Positions 1-10,429 of a stretch of DNA of 64,000 bases are shown one piece after another. The notes beneath the pieces were generated by a model, which worked only from the letters and a program-made list of their open reading frames with translations, had not been told where the DNA came from and ran no database searches. Position 1 is the stretch's first letter, and every line of letters starts with the position of its first letter. Source of the stretch: Mycobacterium sp. ELW1 (GTDB lineage Bacteria; Actinomycetota; Actinomycetes; Mycobacteriales; Mycobacteriaceae). The stretch covers positions 5,828,001-5,892,000 of the forward strand of contig NZ_CP032155.1 of NCBI RefSeq assembly GCF_008329905.1. The letters are read 5' to 3'. Position numbers and translations under genes: made by a program.

Positions 1-683
1 ACGAGCTGCGTGAGCTCACCGACTGGGAGAAGCCGATCTACGTCAAGGTCGGTGCCACCCGCACCTACTACGACGTCAAGCTGGCGGTGGCGGCGGGAGC
101 CGACGTGGTCGTCGTCGACGGAATGCAGGGCGGTACCGCCGCCACCCAGGACGTGTTCATCGAGCATGTCGGCATCCCGACGCTGGCCGCGGTTCCGCAA
201 GCGGTGCAGGCGCTCTCCGAGCTCGGGGTGCACCGGAAGGAAGTGCAGCTCATCGTGTCCGGCGGAATTCGTACCGGCGCTGACGTCGCCAAGGCGATGG
301 CCCTGGGTGCCGACGCGGTGGCGATCGGTACCGCGGCGCTGATCGCGCTGGGTGACAACGACCCGAAGTACGCCGCCGAGTACGAAAAGCTCGGCAGCGC
401 AGCCGGTTTCTACGACGACTTCCAAGACGGCCGAGACCCGGCCGGCATCAGCACACAGGACCCGGAGCTCGCCGCCCGCCTCGACCCGATCGAGGGCGGC
501 CGCCGCCTGGCCAACTACCTGCGGGTGCTCACCATGGAGGCCCAGACCATCGCGCGCGCGTGCGGCAAGGCCCACCTGTTGCACCTGGAGCCCGAGGACC
601 TCGTTGCGGTGACCATCGAGGCCGCGGCGATGGCGCGGGTTCCGCTTGCGGGGACGTCGTGGATTCCCGGAGCGGGCCTGTGA
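1..683 (+). CDS. FMN-binding glutamate synthase-like protein, C-terminal part (MgsC/GlxD type)
   Basis: Reading frame 3 is open from the window edge to a TGA at 681-683, so only the last ~227 residues are present. The visible part is a TIM-barrel FMN domain of the GltS family: a VKVGAT strand, AGADVVVVDGMQGGTAA, then VSGGIRTGADVAKAMALGADAVAIGTAALIA, the usual FMN-phosphate loops. Short stand-alone proteins of this type act with a GXGXG subunit and a class-II amidotransferase subunit in N-methylglutamate synthase-like complexes. The next gene starts inside its stop codon (GTGA), which implies co-translation with a sarcosine-oxidase-like flavoenzyme, matching methylated amino acid metabolism. 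The substrate is inferred from context only. Confidence 0.8.
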   Translation, partial: ELRELTDWEKPIYVKVGATRTYYDVKLAVAAGADVVVVDGMQGGTAATQDVFIEHVGIPTLAAVPQAVQALSELGVHRKEVQLIVSGGIRTGADVAKAMALGADAVAIGTAALIALGDNDPKYAAEYEKLGSAAGFYDDFQDGRDPAGISTQDPELAARLDPIEGGRRLANYLRVLTMEAQTIARACGKAHLLHLEPEDLVAVTIEAAAMARVPLAGTSWIPGAGL

Positions 684-1867
684 ACGAGACCGCCGACGTC
701 GTCATCGTCGGTGGCGGCATCGAGGGGTGTGCCGCCGCCTGGGCGTTGAGCCAGCGCGGGATCACCGATGTCGTTGTCCTCGAACGCAATACCGTCGGAT
801 CCGGGATGACCGGCAAATCCAGCGGGATTGTGCGTTGCCACTACGGGGTGAGCTCCCTGGCCGCGATGGCCACCGTCGGCCTCGAGGTGTTCGAGAAGGC
901 CGACGAGATCTTCGGTGACGACATCGGCTTCCGCCAAACGGGATACGTCGTCGGCGTCGGTGAACCCAACGTCGACTCCTTGCGCAGCAGCATGGCCGCG
1001 CAACGGGCCGTCGGTGTGCAGACCGAGGAGATCGACGCCGCTGACGTGGCTCGGCTGTGGCCGTGTGCCGACCTGTCGCCGTTCGCCGCGTTCGGTTGGG
1101 AGGCGCGCGGCGGATACGGCGACGCCTACCAGACCGCCCAGGCGTTCGCCCTCGCCGCCCGGGCGAGCGGTGTGCGAATCCGCCAGGGCGCCAACGTCAC
1201 CGGCCTGCTTACCAACGGTGACGCCGTCACCGGCGTGCACTTGGCCGACGGCACTCAGATCAGCGCCGGCAGCGTGGTGGTCGCCACCGGGGTATGGACG
1301 AATGCGTTCCTGGCGCCCTACGGGGTCGACGTGCCGATCCGGGTGGTCCGCGAACAGATCGTGATGATCTCGCCCGGCGTCGAGCTGGGGCCGGTTCCGG
1401 TGTTCTCCGATCTGGTGTCACTGCAATACGTGCGTCCCGAGGTCGGCGGTGACGTGCTGTTCGGCAACAGTGACCTGTCCGATGTGCTGACCGCCGATCC
1501 CGACGACTACCTCAACCGGGCCACCGAAGATTTCATCGATCTCACCGTCGAGAAGGTGGGCACCCGATTTCCCGGCTTCACCGGCGCAGCCATCACCTCG
1601 AGCTATGCGGGGTGCTACGACGTCACCCCGGATTGGAATCCGGTCATCTCCGCCGGCGGGCGGGACGGGCTGTTCGTGGCTGCCGGTTTCAGCGGCCACG
1701 GGTTCAAGATCGCACCGGCCGTCGGGCGCCTGGTCGCCGACCTTCTCGTCGACGGCCACAGCAGCGATCCGCGGATACCCGAGACCGATTTCCGGCTGTC
1801 CCGCTTCGCCGAGGGAGAGTTGCTGAAGAGCCCGTATCCGTATGTGGGTGCGGGGCAGATGCGATAG
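680..1867 (+). CDS. FAD-dependent oxidoreductase, sarcosine oxidase beta/DadA type
   Basis: A 395-residue flavoprotein. The GTG start at 680 overlaps the preceding TGA, and the Rossmann motif begins at once (G11-x-G13-x-x-G16 in VVIVGGGIEG). An LERNTVGSGMTGKSSG segment and a C-terminal FSGHGFKIAPAVGRLVADLLVDG block are typical of the DAO/sarcosine oxidase beta family, which oxidises secondary amines such as sarcosine or N-methylamino acids. A longer reading frame exists upstream but has no homology signal there and would lie inside the neighbour. Coupling to a glutamate-synthase-like gene upstream and an XRE/cupin regulator downstream suggests an N-methylated amino acid utilisation operon. 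The exact substrate is unknown. Confidence 0.85.
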   Translation: MNETADVVIVGGGIEGCAAAWALSQRGITDVVVLERNTVGSGMTGKSSGIVRCHYGVSSLAAMATVGLEVFEKADEIFGDDIGFRQTGYVVGVGEPNVDSLRSSMAAQRAVGVQTEEIDAADVARLWPCADLSPFAAFGWEARGGYGDAYQTAQAFALAARASGVRIRQGANVTGLLTNGDAVTGVHLADGTQISAGSVVVATGVWTNAFLAPYGVDVPIRVVREQIVMISPGVELGPVPVFSDLVSLQYVRPEVGGDVLFGNSDLSDVLTADPDDYLNRATEDFIDLTVEKVGTRFPGFTGAAITSSYAGCYDVTPDWNPVISAGGRDGLFVAAGFSGHGFKIAPAVGRLVADLLVDGHSSDPRIPETDFRLSRFAEGELLKSPYPYVGAGQMR

Positions 1868-1874
1868 TGCGCTT

Positions 1875-2516
1875 GTGACCGATCTGCTCCGCAATCAATC
1901 GGGGACCGCCCGCGATCGCGACCCGCACGAGCCCGTCGCCGATCTGGAGTTCGAGACCGCGATCGCCCGCAACGTGCGGCAGCTACGCCAGCAGCTGGGG
2001 CTCTCCGTCGCCGACATGGCGACCAGGGTCGGCATCTCGAAGGCGATGATGAGCAAGATCGAGAACGTACAGACCTCGCCGAGCCTGTCCACGCTGGCGT
2101 TGCTGGCCAAGGGTTTCGACGTGCCGGTGAGCACGCTGTTCCGTGGCGCCGACGTGGAACGGCCGGCCGCCTTCGTCAAAGCGGGTACCGGGGCGCGGAT
2201 CGTGCGCAACGGCACGAAAGCCGGTCACGAGTACGAACTGCTCGGATCGCTACGGGGCGAACACAAGCGGCTGGAATGCCTGCTGGTGACACTGTCGGAG
2301 AAGAGCACGACCTATCCCCTGTTCCAGCATCCCGGCACGGAGTTCATCTACGTACTCGAAGGCGTCATGGACTACGCCCACAGCCGCTCGGTATACCGGC
2401 TGCATCCCGGCGACTCACTGCAGATCGACGGTGAGGGCGCTCACGGTCCCGCGGATCTGATCGAGGTGCCGATCCGATTCCTGTCGGTTATCGCGTTTCC
2501 CGATTCCCAGGTCTAG
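1875..2516 (+). CDS. XRE-family regulator with C-terminal cupin domain
   Basis: A 213-residue two-domain regulator. An XRE helix-turn-helix lies near residues 25-80 (RQLRQQLGLSVADMATRVGISKAMMSKIENVQTSPS in part). A cupin fold follows from about residue 120 (HPGTEFIYVLEGVMDY, then LHPGDSLQIDGEGAHGP). This architecture is common in repressors that sense small polar metabolites next to amine or amino acid catabolic genes. The GTG at 1875, 7 bases after the oxidoreductase stop, is preferred to an ATG at 1842 that overlaps that gene. It is probably the local regulator of the upstream operon. The 3' end overlaps the convergent gene by 29 bp. Confidence 0.85.
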   Translation: MTDLLRNQSGTARDRDPHEPVADLEFETAIARNVRQLRQQLGLSVADMATRVGISKAMMSKIENVQTSPSLSTLALLAKGFDVPVSTLFRGADVERPAAFVKAGTGARIVRNGTKAGHEYELLGSLRGEHKRLECLLVTLSEKSTTYPLFQHPGTEFIYVLEGVMDYAHSRSVYRLHPGDSLQIDGEGAHGPADLIEVPIRFLSVIAFPDSQV

Positions 2517-3369
2517 CCGACTGGCCCTTGCCGTCCGACGCCGCCGTTCGGGCGCTGGAGTCGCCGGACGTGCGCGACGCGCTGGGCCGCTTGCCACCCC
2601 TGGGTGTGACGGTCTGCTGCGCACCGGTGACCGGCTGTGACCGTCGGCTCTGGCCGACGGCCGGATTCGTCGCCTTCGACGGCGAAGCGACGGACAGCGC
2701 TGACTGCTTCGGTGCACTGGCAGCCGCTGGCTGCGGGGACTCCGCCGGCGGCGTGATCTGCAGCGCTTTCGCAATGGACGGCCCGATCGACAGCAGGAGG
2801 CCGAGCGGCCCGGGATTCAGCAGTCCGAAGGCCAGCTGAAACAGCGGGGTGGAGCAGCAGTTGAACGCGGTGTCCAGAAAGACGGCGGGCGCATCGATGA
2901 ACGCCTGCAGCACGGTCTGCGGGGTGGACGGGTACTTGGCGGTGTCTGCGATCAGTTGCACGATCATCACGCCGGGAGCGATGAACGGCCCGATCAAGGT
3001 GAGCGGCGCCAACACCGCGAGGGTGCCGATCACGCCGAGTGCAGCCGCGGCGTGGTCACCCATCGTCTGCACGATCTTCAGGGGGGTGCCGCCGTCCTCC
3101 CCGACGAGCCAGTGCGAATAGGTGGTGAAGTTCTTCGCCACCTGGGTCAGGATCGGGGCGGGCGGGTAGTTGACGACCAACGACACCAGATTGGCGATAT
3201 CGGCCTGCACATTCGTCTGCAGGGTCTGCCACGCGCCGGTGAGGGCGACCGGGACGGCCTGCGCAGCCGGCACCGGATTGGCCGGCAGTGGCGCCAGGGC
3301 GATGGTCGCGGCGACGGTCATCGACACCCCCGTCGCGAGCATGGAGCGAACACTCAATTCCACGGACAA
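2488..3369 (-). CDS. Secreted mycobacterial protein of unknown function
   Basis: 293 residues. The N-terminus is a signal sequence (hydrophobic stretch around residues 9-30, then Pro/Ala-rich). A central hydrophobic, Leu/Ile/Pro-rich region of about 170 residues contains LGVIGTLAVLAPLTLIGPFIAPG and an adjacent Cys pair (FNCCSTPLF). The C-terminal ~75 residues are low-complexity Ser/Ala/Pro/Arg, resembling a disordered tail. I recognise the general type (mycobacterial envelope-associated hypothetical with hydrophobic core) but no named family. It converges on the XRE regulator with overlapping 3' ends and diverges from leuA across a 410-bp gap. Confidence 0.7.
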   Translation of the reverse strand: MSVELSVRSMLATGVSMTVAATIALAPLPANPVPAAQAVPVALTGAWQTLQTNVQADIANLVSLVVNYPPAPILTQVAKNFTTYSHWLVGEDGGTPLKIVQTMGDHAAAALGVIGTLAVLAPLTLIGPFIAPGVMIVQLIADTAKYPSTPQTVLQAFIDAPAVFLDTAFNCCSTPLFQLAFGLLNPGPLGLLLSIGPSIAKALQITPPAESPQPAAASAPKQSALSVASPSKATNPAVGQSRRSQPVTGAQQTVTPRGGKRPSASRTSGDSSARTAASDGKGQSARPGNRETR

Positions 3370-3625
3370 CCCCCGATCACGGCTTGCGACGTGGTCAATT
3401 TACCTGGGCAGCGAACTCTTGGCCGCAGAACGAGCACTCTGCACCGGGAACCGGCGATCGCCGCTCTGGGCGGAGACGCGCTGTCGAGAGTCGGCTCAGC
3501 CGAAGTCGCCGGTGGCTCAGCCACCACGGACCGGCCACGCGACTGGGCCACACCCGCATGGGCGAAAACCATCAGTTCTTCGAAGGTTCGAGATGCTTGA
3601 ACGCGCAAATTCACCAAACCGACTT
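3370..3625. other. Intergenic region upstream of leuA leader
   Basis: This 256-base stretch between the divergent secreted-protein gene and the leuA promoter contains no open frame with a plausible start, composition or homology. It should carry the promoter of the minus-strand gene. I see no clear operator or structured RNA in it. Confidence 0.5.
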
Positions 3626-3654
3626 TTGGCCAGCTGCGCGGTCGGGAGTAAAGT
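3626..3654 (+). promoter_or_regulatory. Predicted leuA leader promoter (-35/-10)
   Basis: TTGGCC at 3626-3631 and TAAAGT at 3649-3654 are separated by exactly 17 bases, a good SigA-like arrangement. Transcription would begin near 3661-3663, at or next to the GTG of the leader peptide, so the leader mRNA is probably leaderless, as is frequent in mycobacteria. This is inferred from sequence only. Confidence 0.55.
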
Positions 3655-3662
3655 AGCGACTT

Positions 3663-3688
3663 GTGCAGCGGGTGCTCCTCCTCGGACG

Positions 3689-3704
<16 letters not shown>
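3663..3704 (+). CDS. leuA leader peptide (13 codons, Leu-Leu-Leu)
   Basis: A short open frame, GTG to TGA, reads VQRVLLLGRRDGV with three consecutive CTC leucine codons at 3675-3683. It lies 75 bases upstream of leuA and begins at the predicted transcription start. Leucine-rich leader peptides ahead of leuA are a known attenuation device in Actinobacteria. Ribosome stalling on the Leu run during leucine starvation would change folding of the downstream RNA. The peptide probably has no function other than being translated. Confidence 0.65.
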
Positions 3705-5615
<1,911 letters not shown>

Positions 5616-5644
5616 GGTTCTCCCGACAATGTGAGGAGTAGGTC

Positions 5645-6031
5645 ATGGACTGGGGTTCGACATGGGATTTCCTCTGGCACTTCCTGATCATCTTCGCCTG
5701 GATTGCCTACCTGCTGGTGTTGTTTCAGATCCTGGTGGACCTGTTCTGGCGTGATCACACGACATCCGGCTGGATCAAGGCCGTCTGGGTGATCTTCCTG
5801 ATCGTGTTCCCATGGGTGACAGCGCTGATCTACCTGATCGCCCGCGGTCAAGGCATGACCGAACGCGCGCGCGAAGCCGCGATAGCGGCGAAGAAGGACA
5901 CCGACGCGTACATCCGCGAGGCCGCCGGGCGTTCGCCCGCACAGGAGATCGAGCATGCCAAACAACTCTTGGATGCCGGAACCATCTCCCAGCAGGAGTT
6001 CGAGTCACTGAAGGCCAAGGCCCTCAGCTAG
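5645..6031 (+). CDS. PLDc_N/SHOCT-domain membrane protein
   Basis: 128 residues with a GAGGAG ribosome site upstream of the ATG. Two membrane helices (about residues 8-36 and 44-66, with FLIVFPWVTALIYLIARG) match the phospholipase D N-terminal-like membrane domain (PLDc_N). A charged linker follows. The C-terminal QEIEHAKQLLDAGTISQQEFESLKAKAL is a clear SHOCT motif, a short oligomerisation-type module. There is no catalytic domain. It lies 29 bp after leuA on the same strand, so it may be read through from it, but the function looks unrelated and is unknown. Confidence 0.8.
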   Translation: MDWGSTWDFLWHFLIIFAWIAYLLVLFQILVDLFWRDHTTSGWIKAVWVIFLIVFPWVTALIYLIARGQGMTERAREAAIAAKKDTDAYIREAAGRSPAQEIEHAKQLLDAGTISQQEFESLKAKALS

Positions 6032-6065
6032 ATTCGGCGGTCTGGTGCGAAGCGACCCCGGAAAC

Positions 6066-6638
6066 TCAGGTTTCGAACACCACATCGAGCACGCGGTCGA
6101 TCAGCCCGGCAGGGTCATATCCGTCGGGCTGATCGATCGTGAGGTTGCTGAACGTCAGCCCGTTCAGCAGCCGGGTCAACTGGTCCACCTGCTCGGGTGA
6201 TGCGTCGATAGCTGCCGACGCGAGGATCAACCCGGCCGTCTTCATCGCGGCGTGCTGCAATTCGAAGAGGAACGGTCGCAGTTCGGGTCGGCGGGTGGCC
6301 TCGATGAACAGCTCGAAACGCGCCAGATGCCGTCGGCGCGCAGCCTCGTCGGGATCGGCCACCATCCGCGTCAGCAATGCGGCCACCCCGGCCCGGTCCA
6401 TCGGTGACGGCAGCGCGGACGTGAGCACTTCCACATGACGCCAATGCATGTCGACCACGTGTGCGGCGGTCGCCTCCAGCAGGGCCAGCCGGGTCCGGAA
6501 GTAGTTCGACGTGGTTCCCGACGGTAGGCCGGCGCGTTCGTCGACCTGACGGTGGGTGAGGCCGCCGATCCCCGCGTCGACGATGATGTCGATCGCGGTA
6601 TCGAGGATCGCGGTCCGGCGTTCTGGGTTGGGCGGCAT
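6066..6638 (-). CDS. TetR-family transcriptional regulator
   Basis: 190 residues. The N-terminal TetR helix-turn-helix spans about residues 8-55, with GGLTHRQVDERAGLPSGTTSNYF as recognition region. The C-terminal ligand-binding domain is all-helical with no specific signature. It is convergent with the upstream PLDc_N gene and 25 bp from the small secreted protein gene on the same strand. No target operator could be identified. The ligand is unknown. Confidence 0.85.
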   Translation of the reverse strand: MPPNPERRTAILDTAIDIIVDAGIGGLTHRQVDERAGLPSGTTSNYFRTRLALLEATAAHVVDMHWRHVEVLTSALPSPMDRAGVAALLTRMVADPDEAARRRHLARFELFIEATRRPELRPFLFELQHAAMKTAGLILASAAIDASPEQVDQLTRLLNGLTFSNLTIDQPDGYDPAGLIDRVLDVVFET

Positions 6639-6663
6639 CAGGAATGCCAGCGTAGCCGCCCGA

Positions 6664-6873
6664 TCAGGGCACCGCAGGCACCATCGTCGTGGTCACGGCC
6701 CCGGAAACCTCCGCAGGCGGCGGCGGGGTGGGGGTAGGGAATTTCGATTCCTGCCCCGAATCGGCCGTGGTGTGGGTGGTGGCCGCAATATCGGCGCCGT
6801 CGGTGACGGCGAACAGCGCGAGCATCGCGATCGCCCCTGCACCGATCAGGGCGGTGAGTGTCTGTTTGTTCAA
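6664..6873 (-). CDS. Small secreted/membrane-anchored hypothetical protein (TTG start)
   Basis: 69 residues: an N-terminal hydrophobic signal or anchor (LTALIGAGAIAMLALFAV), then a short Thr/Pro-rich exported segment with a run of four prolines. The start is TTG at 6871-6873, supported by a perfect AGGAGG seven bases upstream on the minus strand; no ATG or GTG fits. Similar tiny signal-bearing proteins are common in mycobacteria, and no function is assigned. It lies just upstream of the TetR gene, on the same strand. Confidence 0.6.
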   Translation of the reverse strand: MNKQTLTALIGAGAIAMLALFAVTDGADIAATTHTTADSGQESKFPTPTPPPPAEVSGAVTTTMVPAVP

Positions 6874-6993
6874 TTTTCAGCCTCCTGCCAACAATGCTGT
6901 CAGTGGCCCCAACTCGACGGTACGCCAACATATTTCGCCGAAAGCCTCGCCTCAGGGTCTTGGGGACAGATACACAGGATCCTGCGAGGGTTC

Positions 6994-9309
6994 CTACTGC
7001 CGCGCTTGGGCCGCCACCAGCTCCGAGATGTCAGTCGAGGAGACCGGCATCGAAAAGTAGTAGCCCTGTCCGATGTCGCAGTTGTGTTCGCGCAGCCATG
7101 AAGCGGTTTCGGCGTCCTCCACACCCTCGGCGACCACCGTGATCCCGAGATTGTGGGTCAGATCGATCACGGCGCTGACCACGGCCGCCGCCCTGGCGTC
7201 CGTCGCGACCGAGGCGATGAAATGGCGATCGAACTTCACTTCGTCGATCGGCAGATCGCGCAGGTAGCTCAAAGCTGAATAGCCGCTGCCGAAGTCATCG
7301 ATCGCAATCCGGATCCCGTCGTCGCGCAGCTGTTGCAGCACGCTGGTCACCCGGCCCACCTCGTCGAGCACCAGATCCTCGGTGATCTCGATGGTCAGCA
7401 GTCCGGGCGGCAGATTCCGTTCCTGCAGTACCCGCCGCACGGTGTCGGGCAATCGCGCGTCGCGCAGCAGCGGTGCGAACAGATTCACCGCGACCGGGAC
7501 TTCCAGCCCCATGGACGCCCACCGCGCACAGTCGTCGAGAACCTTCCGGAACACCAGATCGGTGACCGGACGCATCAACCCGTGACGCAGGATCAGCGGC
7601 ATAAACGCCCCTGGCCGAAGCACATTCAGCCGTGGGTGCGGCCAGCGCAGCAGCGCCTCCACACCCGCGATCCGTCCGGTCCGGAGGTCCAGCTTGGGCT
7701 GATAGACCATCTCGAGGCCGCCGCGGTCGATCGTGCGACGCAGTTCGCCGAGCAGCCGCACCTGTTCGGCGCCGCTCTTGGCCGACCGGGGTTCGCCGTC
7801 GCGGGCCAGTTCCTCGATGTCCGGATCGAGCAGCGTCATGTCCGCGCTGAACGTGTGCACCGTCGAGTTGCGTGATCGCTTCGCGAAGTACATGGCGGTG
7901 TCGGCACGTTTCACCAGATCCTCGGCTGTGATGTCGTTGTCCGCCAACGACGTAACAGCCATCCCTGCGCTGGGGTGCATCAGCACCTCATGTCCGTCGA
8001 TCAGGAACGGGGTGTCGAATGCGGCGATCACACGCTCGCACACCAGGTGCGCCTCGTCGACGTCGCCCTCGAGCAGCAAGGCGAACTCGTCACCGCCGAG
8101 CCGTGCCACCGTATCGCCGGCGCGCAGACAACTTGCGATGCGCTCACCGACGCGGATGAGCAGGCTGTCGGCAGCGGGATGCCCCATGCTGTCGTTGATC
8201 AGCTTGAAGTCGTCGAGATCAAGCGACAACACCGCGACGCACCGATTGTCGCGGCCGCGCAACGCCATTGCGTGCGCAAGCCGATCCTGGAACAACGTGC
8301 GATTAGCCAGCCCGGTCAGCGGATCACGCAACGCCTGATCGGCTGCGGCCGCGAGCAATCGCCGGTTCTCCCAGCCCGAGAGCACCTGTCGGGCGCAGAT
8401 GAGGGTCATCAGAATGGGAACCAGGATCCGCAGCAGACCGGTCATGACAAGCGCTGGACCCACGGTGCCGGCGATCAGCAGCGGCACATAGGGCAGCCAC
8501 AACGCGATCGAGGATTGCGGGACCGGCGTCGGCAGGACCGGTGGGCGCGGCCGGCGACTCAGCAACGCGGCCGCACCGAAGCACGACATTCCCAGTACCC
8601 AGCCGATACTCGTGATGTGTCCCGGGTGATACCGGTTGGAGCCTTGCAGGAACGCGAATGCGACTCCGGAGAACGCCATCAGCGTGACCCCGCCCATCAG
8701 AAGCCACATCACAACGCTGTTGACTGCGCCGGCTCGGACGACGAACACCACCGCCCCGACGAACACGAACAGGATGAACAGCGGGTACAACAGCGCGCGC
8801 CCCTGCTCGACGGTGCCCACTCCGGTGGCCTGATACACGTTGCCGAGCACCACCACCCACAACACGAGGAACAACGACGTGGCGACGATCAACGCGTCGA
8901 ACAACAGCCGAATACGTGAACCCTGCATGGGTTCGGCCGGGAATTGCAGGAAAGCGACCGGAGCCAACACGACGAAGATCAGGTAGAGGAAGTCCGCCGG
9001 CGACGGGAACAAACTGCGTTCCAACACCAGAGTCAGATATGCGCGCGTCAGCTCGCCTACGGTCCACGCCGCCAAGGCGATGGCCATGGTGGTCCAGGCG
9101 AGGCGGTTTCGTCCGTGGGCGGCACGGGCCGCGACAGCCGCGCACACCGCTGCGTAAGCCCCGAAAGCGGCGAAAGCCACTCCGTCGACGATGCGGACGG
9201 CATCGTCGCCGCCCCAGGTGAACGCGAATTCCAAAGCGAGCAGCAGACAGCTGAGCGCCGATACGAGGATGGGCACGGCCGACTGCAGCGGGCTCCTGCG
9301 ATCGTCCAC
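6994..9309 (-). CDS. Membrane-bound GGDEF-EAL c-di-GMP enzyme
   Basis: 771 residues. About 9-10 hydrophobic segments fill the first ~290 residues (MASE-like sensor). A GGDEF domain follows with an intact RLGGDEFALL active site and an RAGD inhibitory I-site five residues before GGDEF. Then comes an EAL domain with intact EALLRW, EITED and IDDFGSGYS motifs. Both synthesis and breakdown of c-di-GMP are therefore chemically possible. The GTG at 9307-9309 places the first membrane helix right after the start; the longer upstream frame overlaps the exonuclease gene and is not coding. It is distinct from the GAF-GGDEF-EAL protein DcpA known in mycobacteria. It lies 41 bp downstream of the exonuclease gene, possibly co-transcribed. 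Confidence 0.9.
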   Translation of the reverse strand: MDDRRSPLQSAVPILVSALSCLLLALEFAFTWGGDDAVRIVDGVAFAAFGAYAAVCAAVAARAAHGRNRLAWTTMAIALAAWTVGELTRAYLTLVLERSLFPSPADFLYLIFVVLAPVAFLQFPAEPMQGSRIRLLFDALIVATSLFLVLWVVVLGNVYQATGVGTVEQGRALLYPLFILFVFVGAVVFVVRAGAVNSVVMWLLMGGVTLMAFSGVAFAFLQGSNRYHPGHITSIGWVLGMSCFGAAALLSRRPRPPVLPTPVPQSSIALWLPYVPLLIAGTVGPALVMTGLLRILVPILMTLICARQVLSGWENRRLLAAAADQALRDPLTGLANRTLFQDRLAHAMALRGRDNRCVAVLSLDLDDFKLINDSMGHPAADSLLIRVGERIASCLRAGDTVARLGGDEFALLLEGDVDEAHLVCERVIAAFDTPFLIDGHEVLMHPSAGMAVTSLADNDITAEDLVKRADTAMYFAKRSRNSTVHTFSADMTLLDPDIEELARDGEPRSAKSGAEQVRLLGELRRTIDRGGLEMVYQPKLDLRTGRIAGVEALLRWPHPRLNVLRPGAFMPLILRHGLMRPVTDLVFRKVLDDCARWASMGLEVPVAVNLFAPLLRDARLPDTVRRVLQERNLPPGLLTIEITEDLVLDEVGRVTSVLQQLRDDGIRIAIDDFGSGYSALSYLRDLPIDEVKFDRHFIASVATDARAAAVVSAVIDLTHNLGITVVAEGVEDAETASWLREHNCDIGQGYYFSMPVSSTDISELVAAQARQ

Positions 9310-9350
9310 GGCATCATCACCTCGGTGGACGATGCTAGTGGCGCGACCAG

Positions 9351-10340
9351 TTAGAAAAGGGCGAACTGCTGACCCTGGTCGACCGAGGGCACGAAGTCGT
9401 CGAGTCCGGTGCCATTGGCCACCGAATCGACCGAATCCATGAACTGCCGATCGGACACCACCGGAACCCCGAGTTCCCGGGCCAGATACCCCTTGCCCTG
9501 CTCGGGCGTGCGCGCGTTGCAGATGACCAGCGAGGTCTCCGGGTCGACGGCATCGGAGTAGGCGAGGCCGGCGTGGATGATGCGCTCCACGAGTTCTTCG
9601 TGGGTCCGATCCACCTCGGCCGACAGCGCGACGCGCATGCCTTGCACCAACGGCGCACCCCGTCGGTACGGCCCCGGGTTCTGGTACGGGCATGGCATCC
9701 GGGAGGCCAGCATTTTCAGCGGCCGCAGCTCATCATGGGTGACCCTGCCGTTGGGCCAGCGGCGCCGGGTCACCGGCCGCACCGGCAACCAGACCTCGCG
9801 CTCACGAGCACGCTGCAACGCCGGACTCAACACCCGAGACAGCACCAGGGCGTCGTCGAACGCGTCGTGGGCGCGGGTCTGCGGTACCGCCCAGTGCCGC
9901 GCCAGCGTCTCGAGCCGCAGGTTGTCCAGGCCGAGGTCGAGCCGTCGAGCGAGCTCAACGGTGCACATGACGGTATCGACCGGCAGCGCCGTCTCGGCGA
10001 GCTCAGCCTCGCTGGACAGGAACGCGTAGTCGAACGCGACGTTGTGGGCGACCAGCGTGCGGCCGTGCAGGAGATCGATGACATCGGGGGCGATGTCGGC
10101 GAACGTCGGCTGGTCCTCCAGCATCTCGGCGGTGAGGCCATGAATGTGGGTGGGGCCGGGATCGACACCGGGATTGAGCAGGCTGACCACGGAATGCTCG
10201 ACGCGGCCGTCGGGATCCAGCGCCAGCGCGGCGAGGCTGATGACCCGGGCGTGGCCGGGCCGAAAACCGGAGGTCTCGACGTCAACCACGACCCAGCCGT
10301 CCCCCGGCTCGCGGGCTGGTCGACCCCAGGTGTGGCTCAC
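9351..10340 (-). CDS. DEDDh 3'-5' exonuclease with BRCT domain (DnaQ-like)
   Basis: 329 residues, syntenic with M. tuberculosis Rv3711c. The DEDDh exonuclease domain (about residues 15-175) shows Exo I VVVDVETSG, Exo II HNVAFDYAF and Exo III HDAFDDALV, so the catalytic acidic residues and His are present. A C-terminal BRCT-like domain (about residues 225-305) begins at LVQGMRVALSAEV. The combination resembles a DNA polymerase III epsilon-like proofreading or repair exonuclease. In mycobacteria the main replicative proofreading activity sits in the PHP domain of DnaE1, so a repair role is more likely. It is divergent from murT. Confidence 0.88.
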   Translation of the reverse strand: MSHTWGRPAREPGDGWVVVDVETSGFRPGHARVISLAALALDPDGRVEHSVVSLLNPGVDPGPTHIHGLTAEMLEDQPTFADIAPDVIDLLHGRTLVAHNVAFDYAFLSSEAELAETALPVDTVMCTVELARRLDLGLDNLRLETLARHWAVPQTRAHDAFDDALVLSRVLSPALQRAREREVWLPVRPVTRRRWPNGRVTHDELRPLKMLASRMPCPYQNPGPYRRGAPLVQGMRVALSAEVDRTHEELVERIIHAGLAYSDAVDPETSLVICNARTPEQGKGYLARELGVPVVSDRQFMDSVDSVANGTGLDDFVPSVDQGQQFALF

Positions 10341-10429
10341 ACAGTCAGGATGGCACGCAGGTCCGACAGTCCCCGGGACATCGAATCCGTGTCGGCCGGC
10401 CCGTCATTTCACGCATAAACTGCCTTGCG

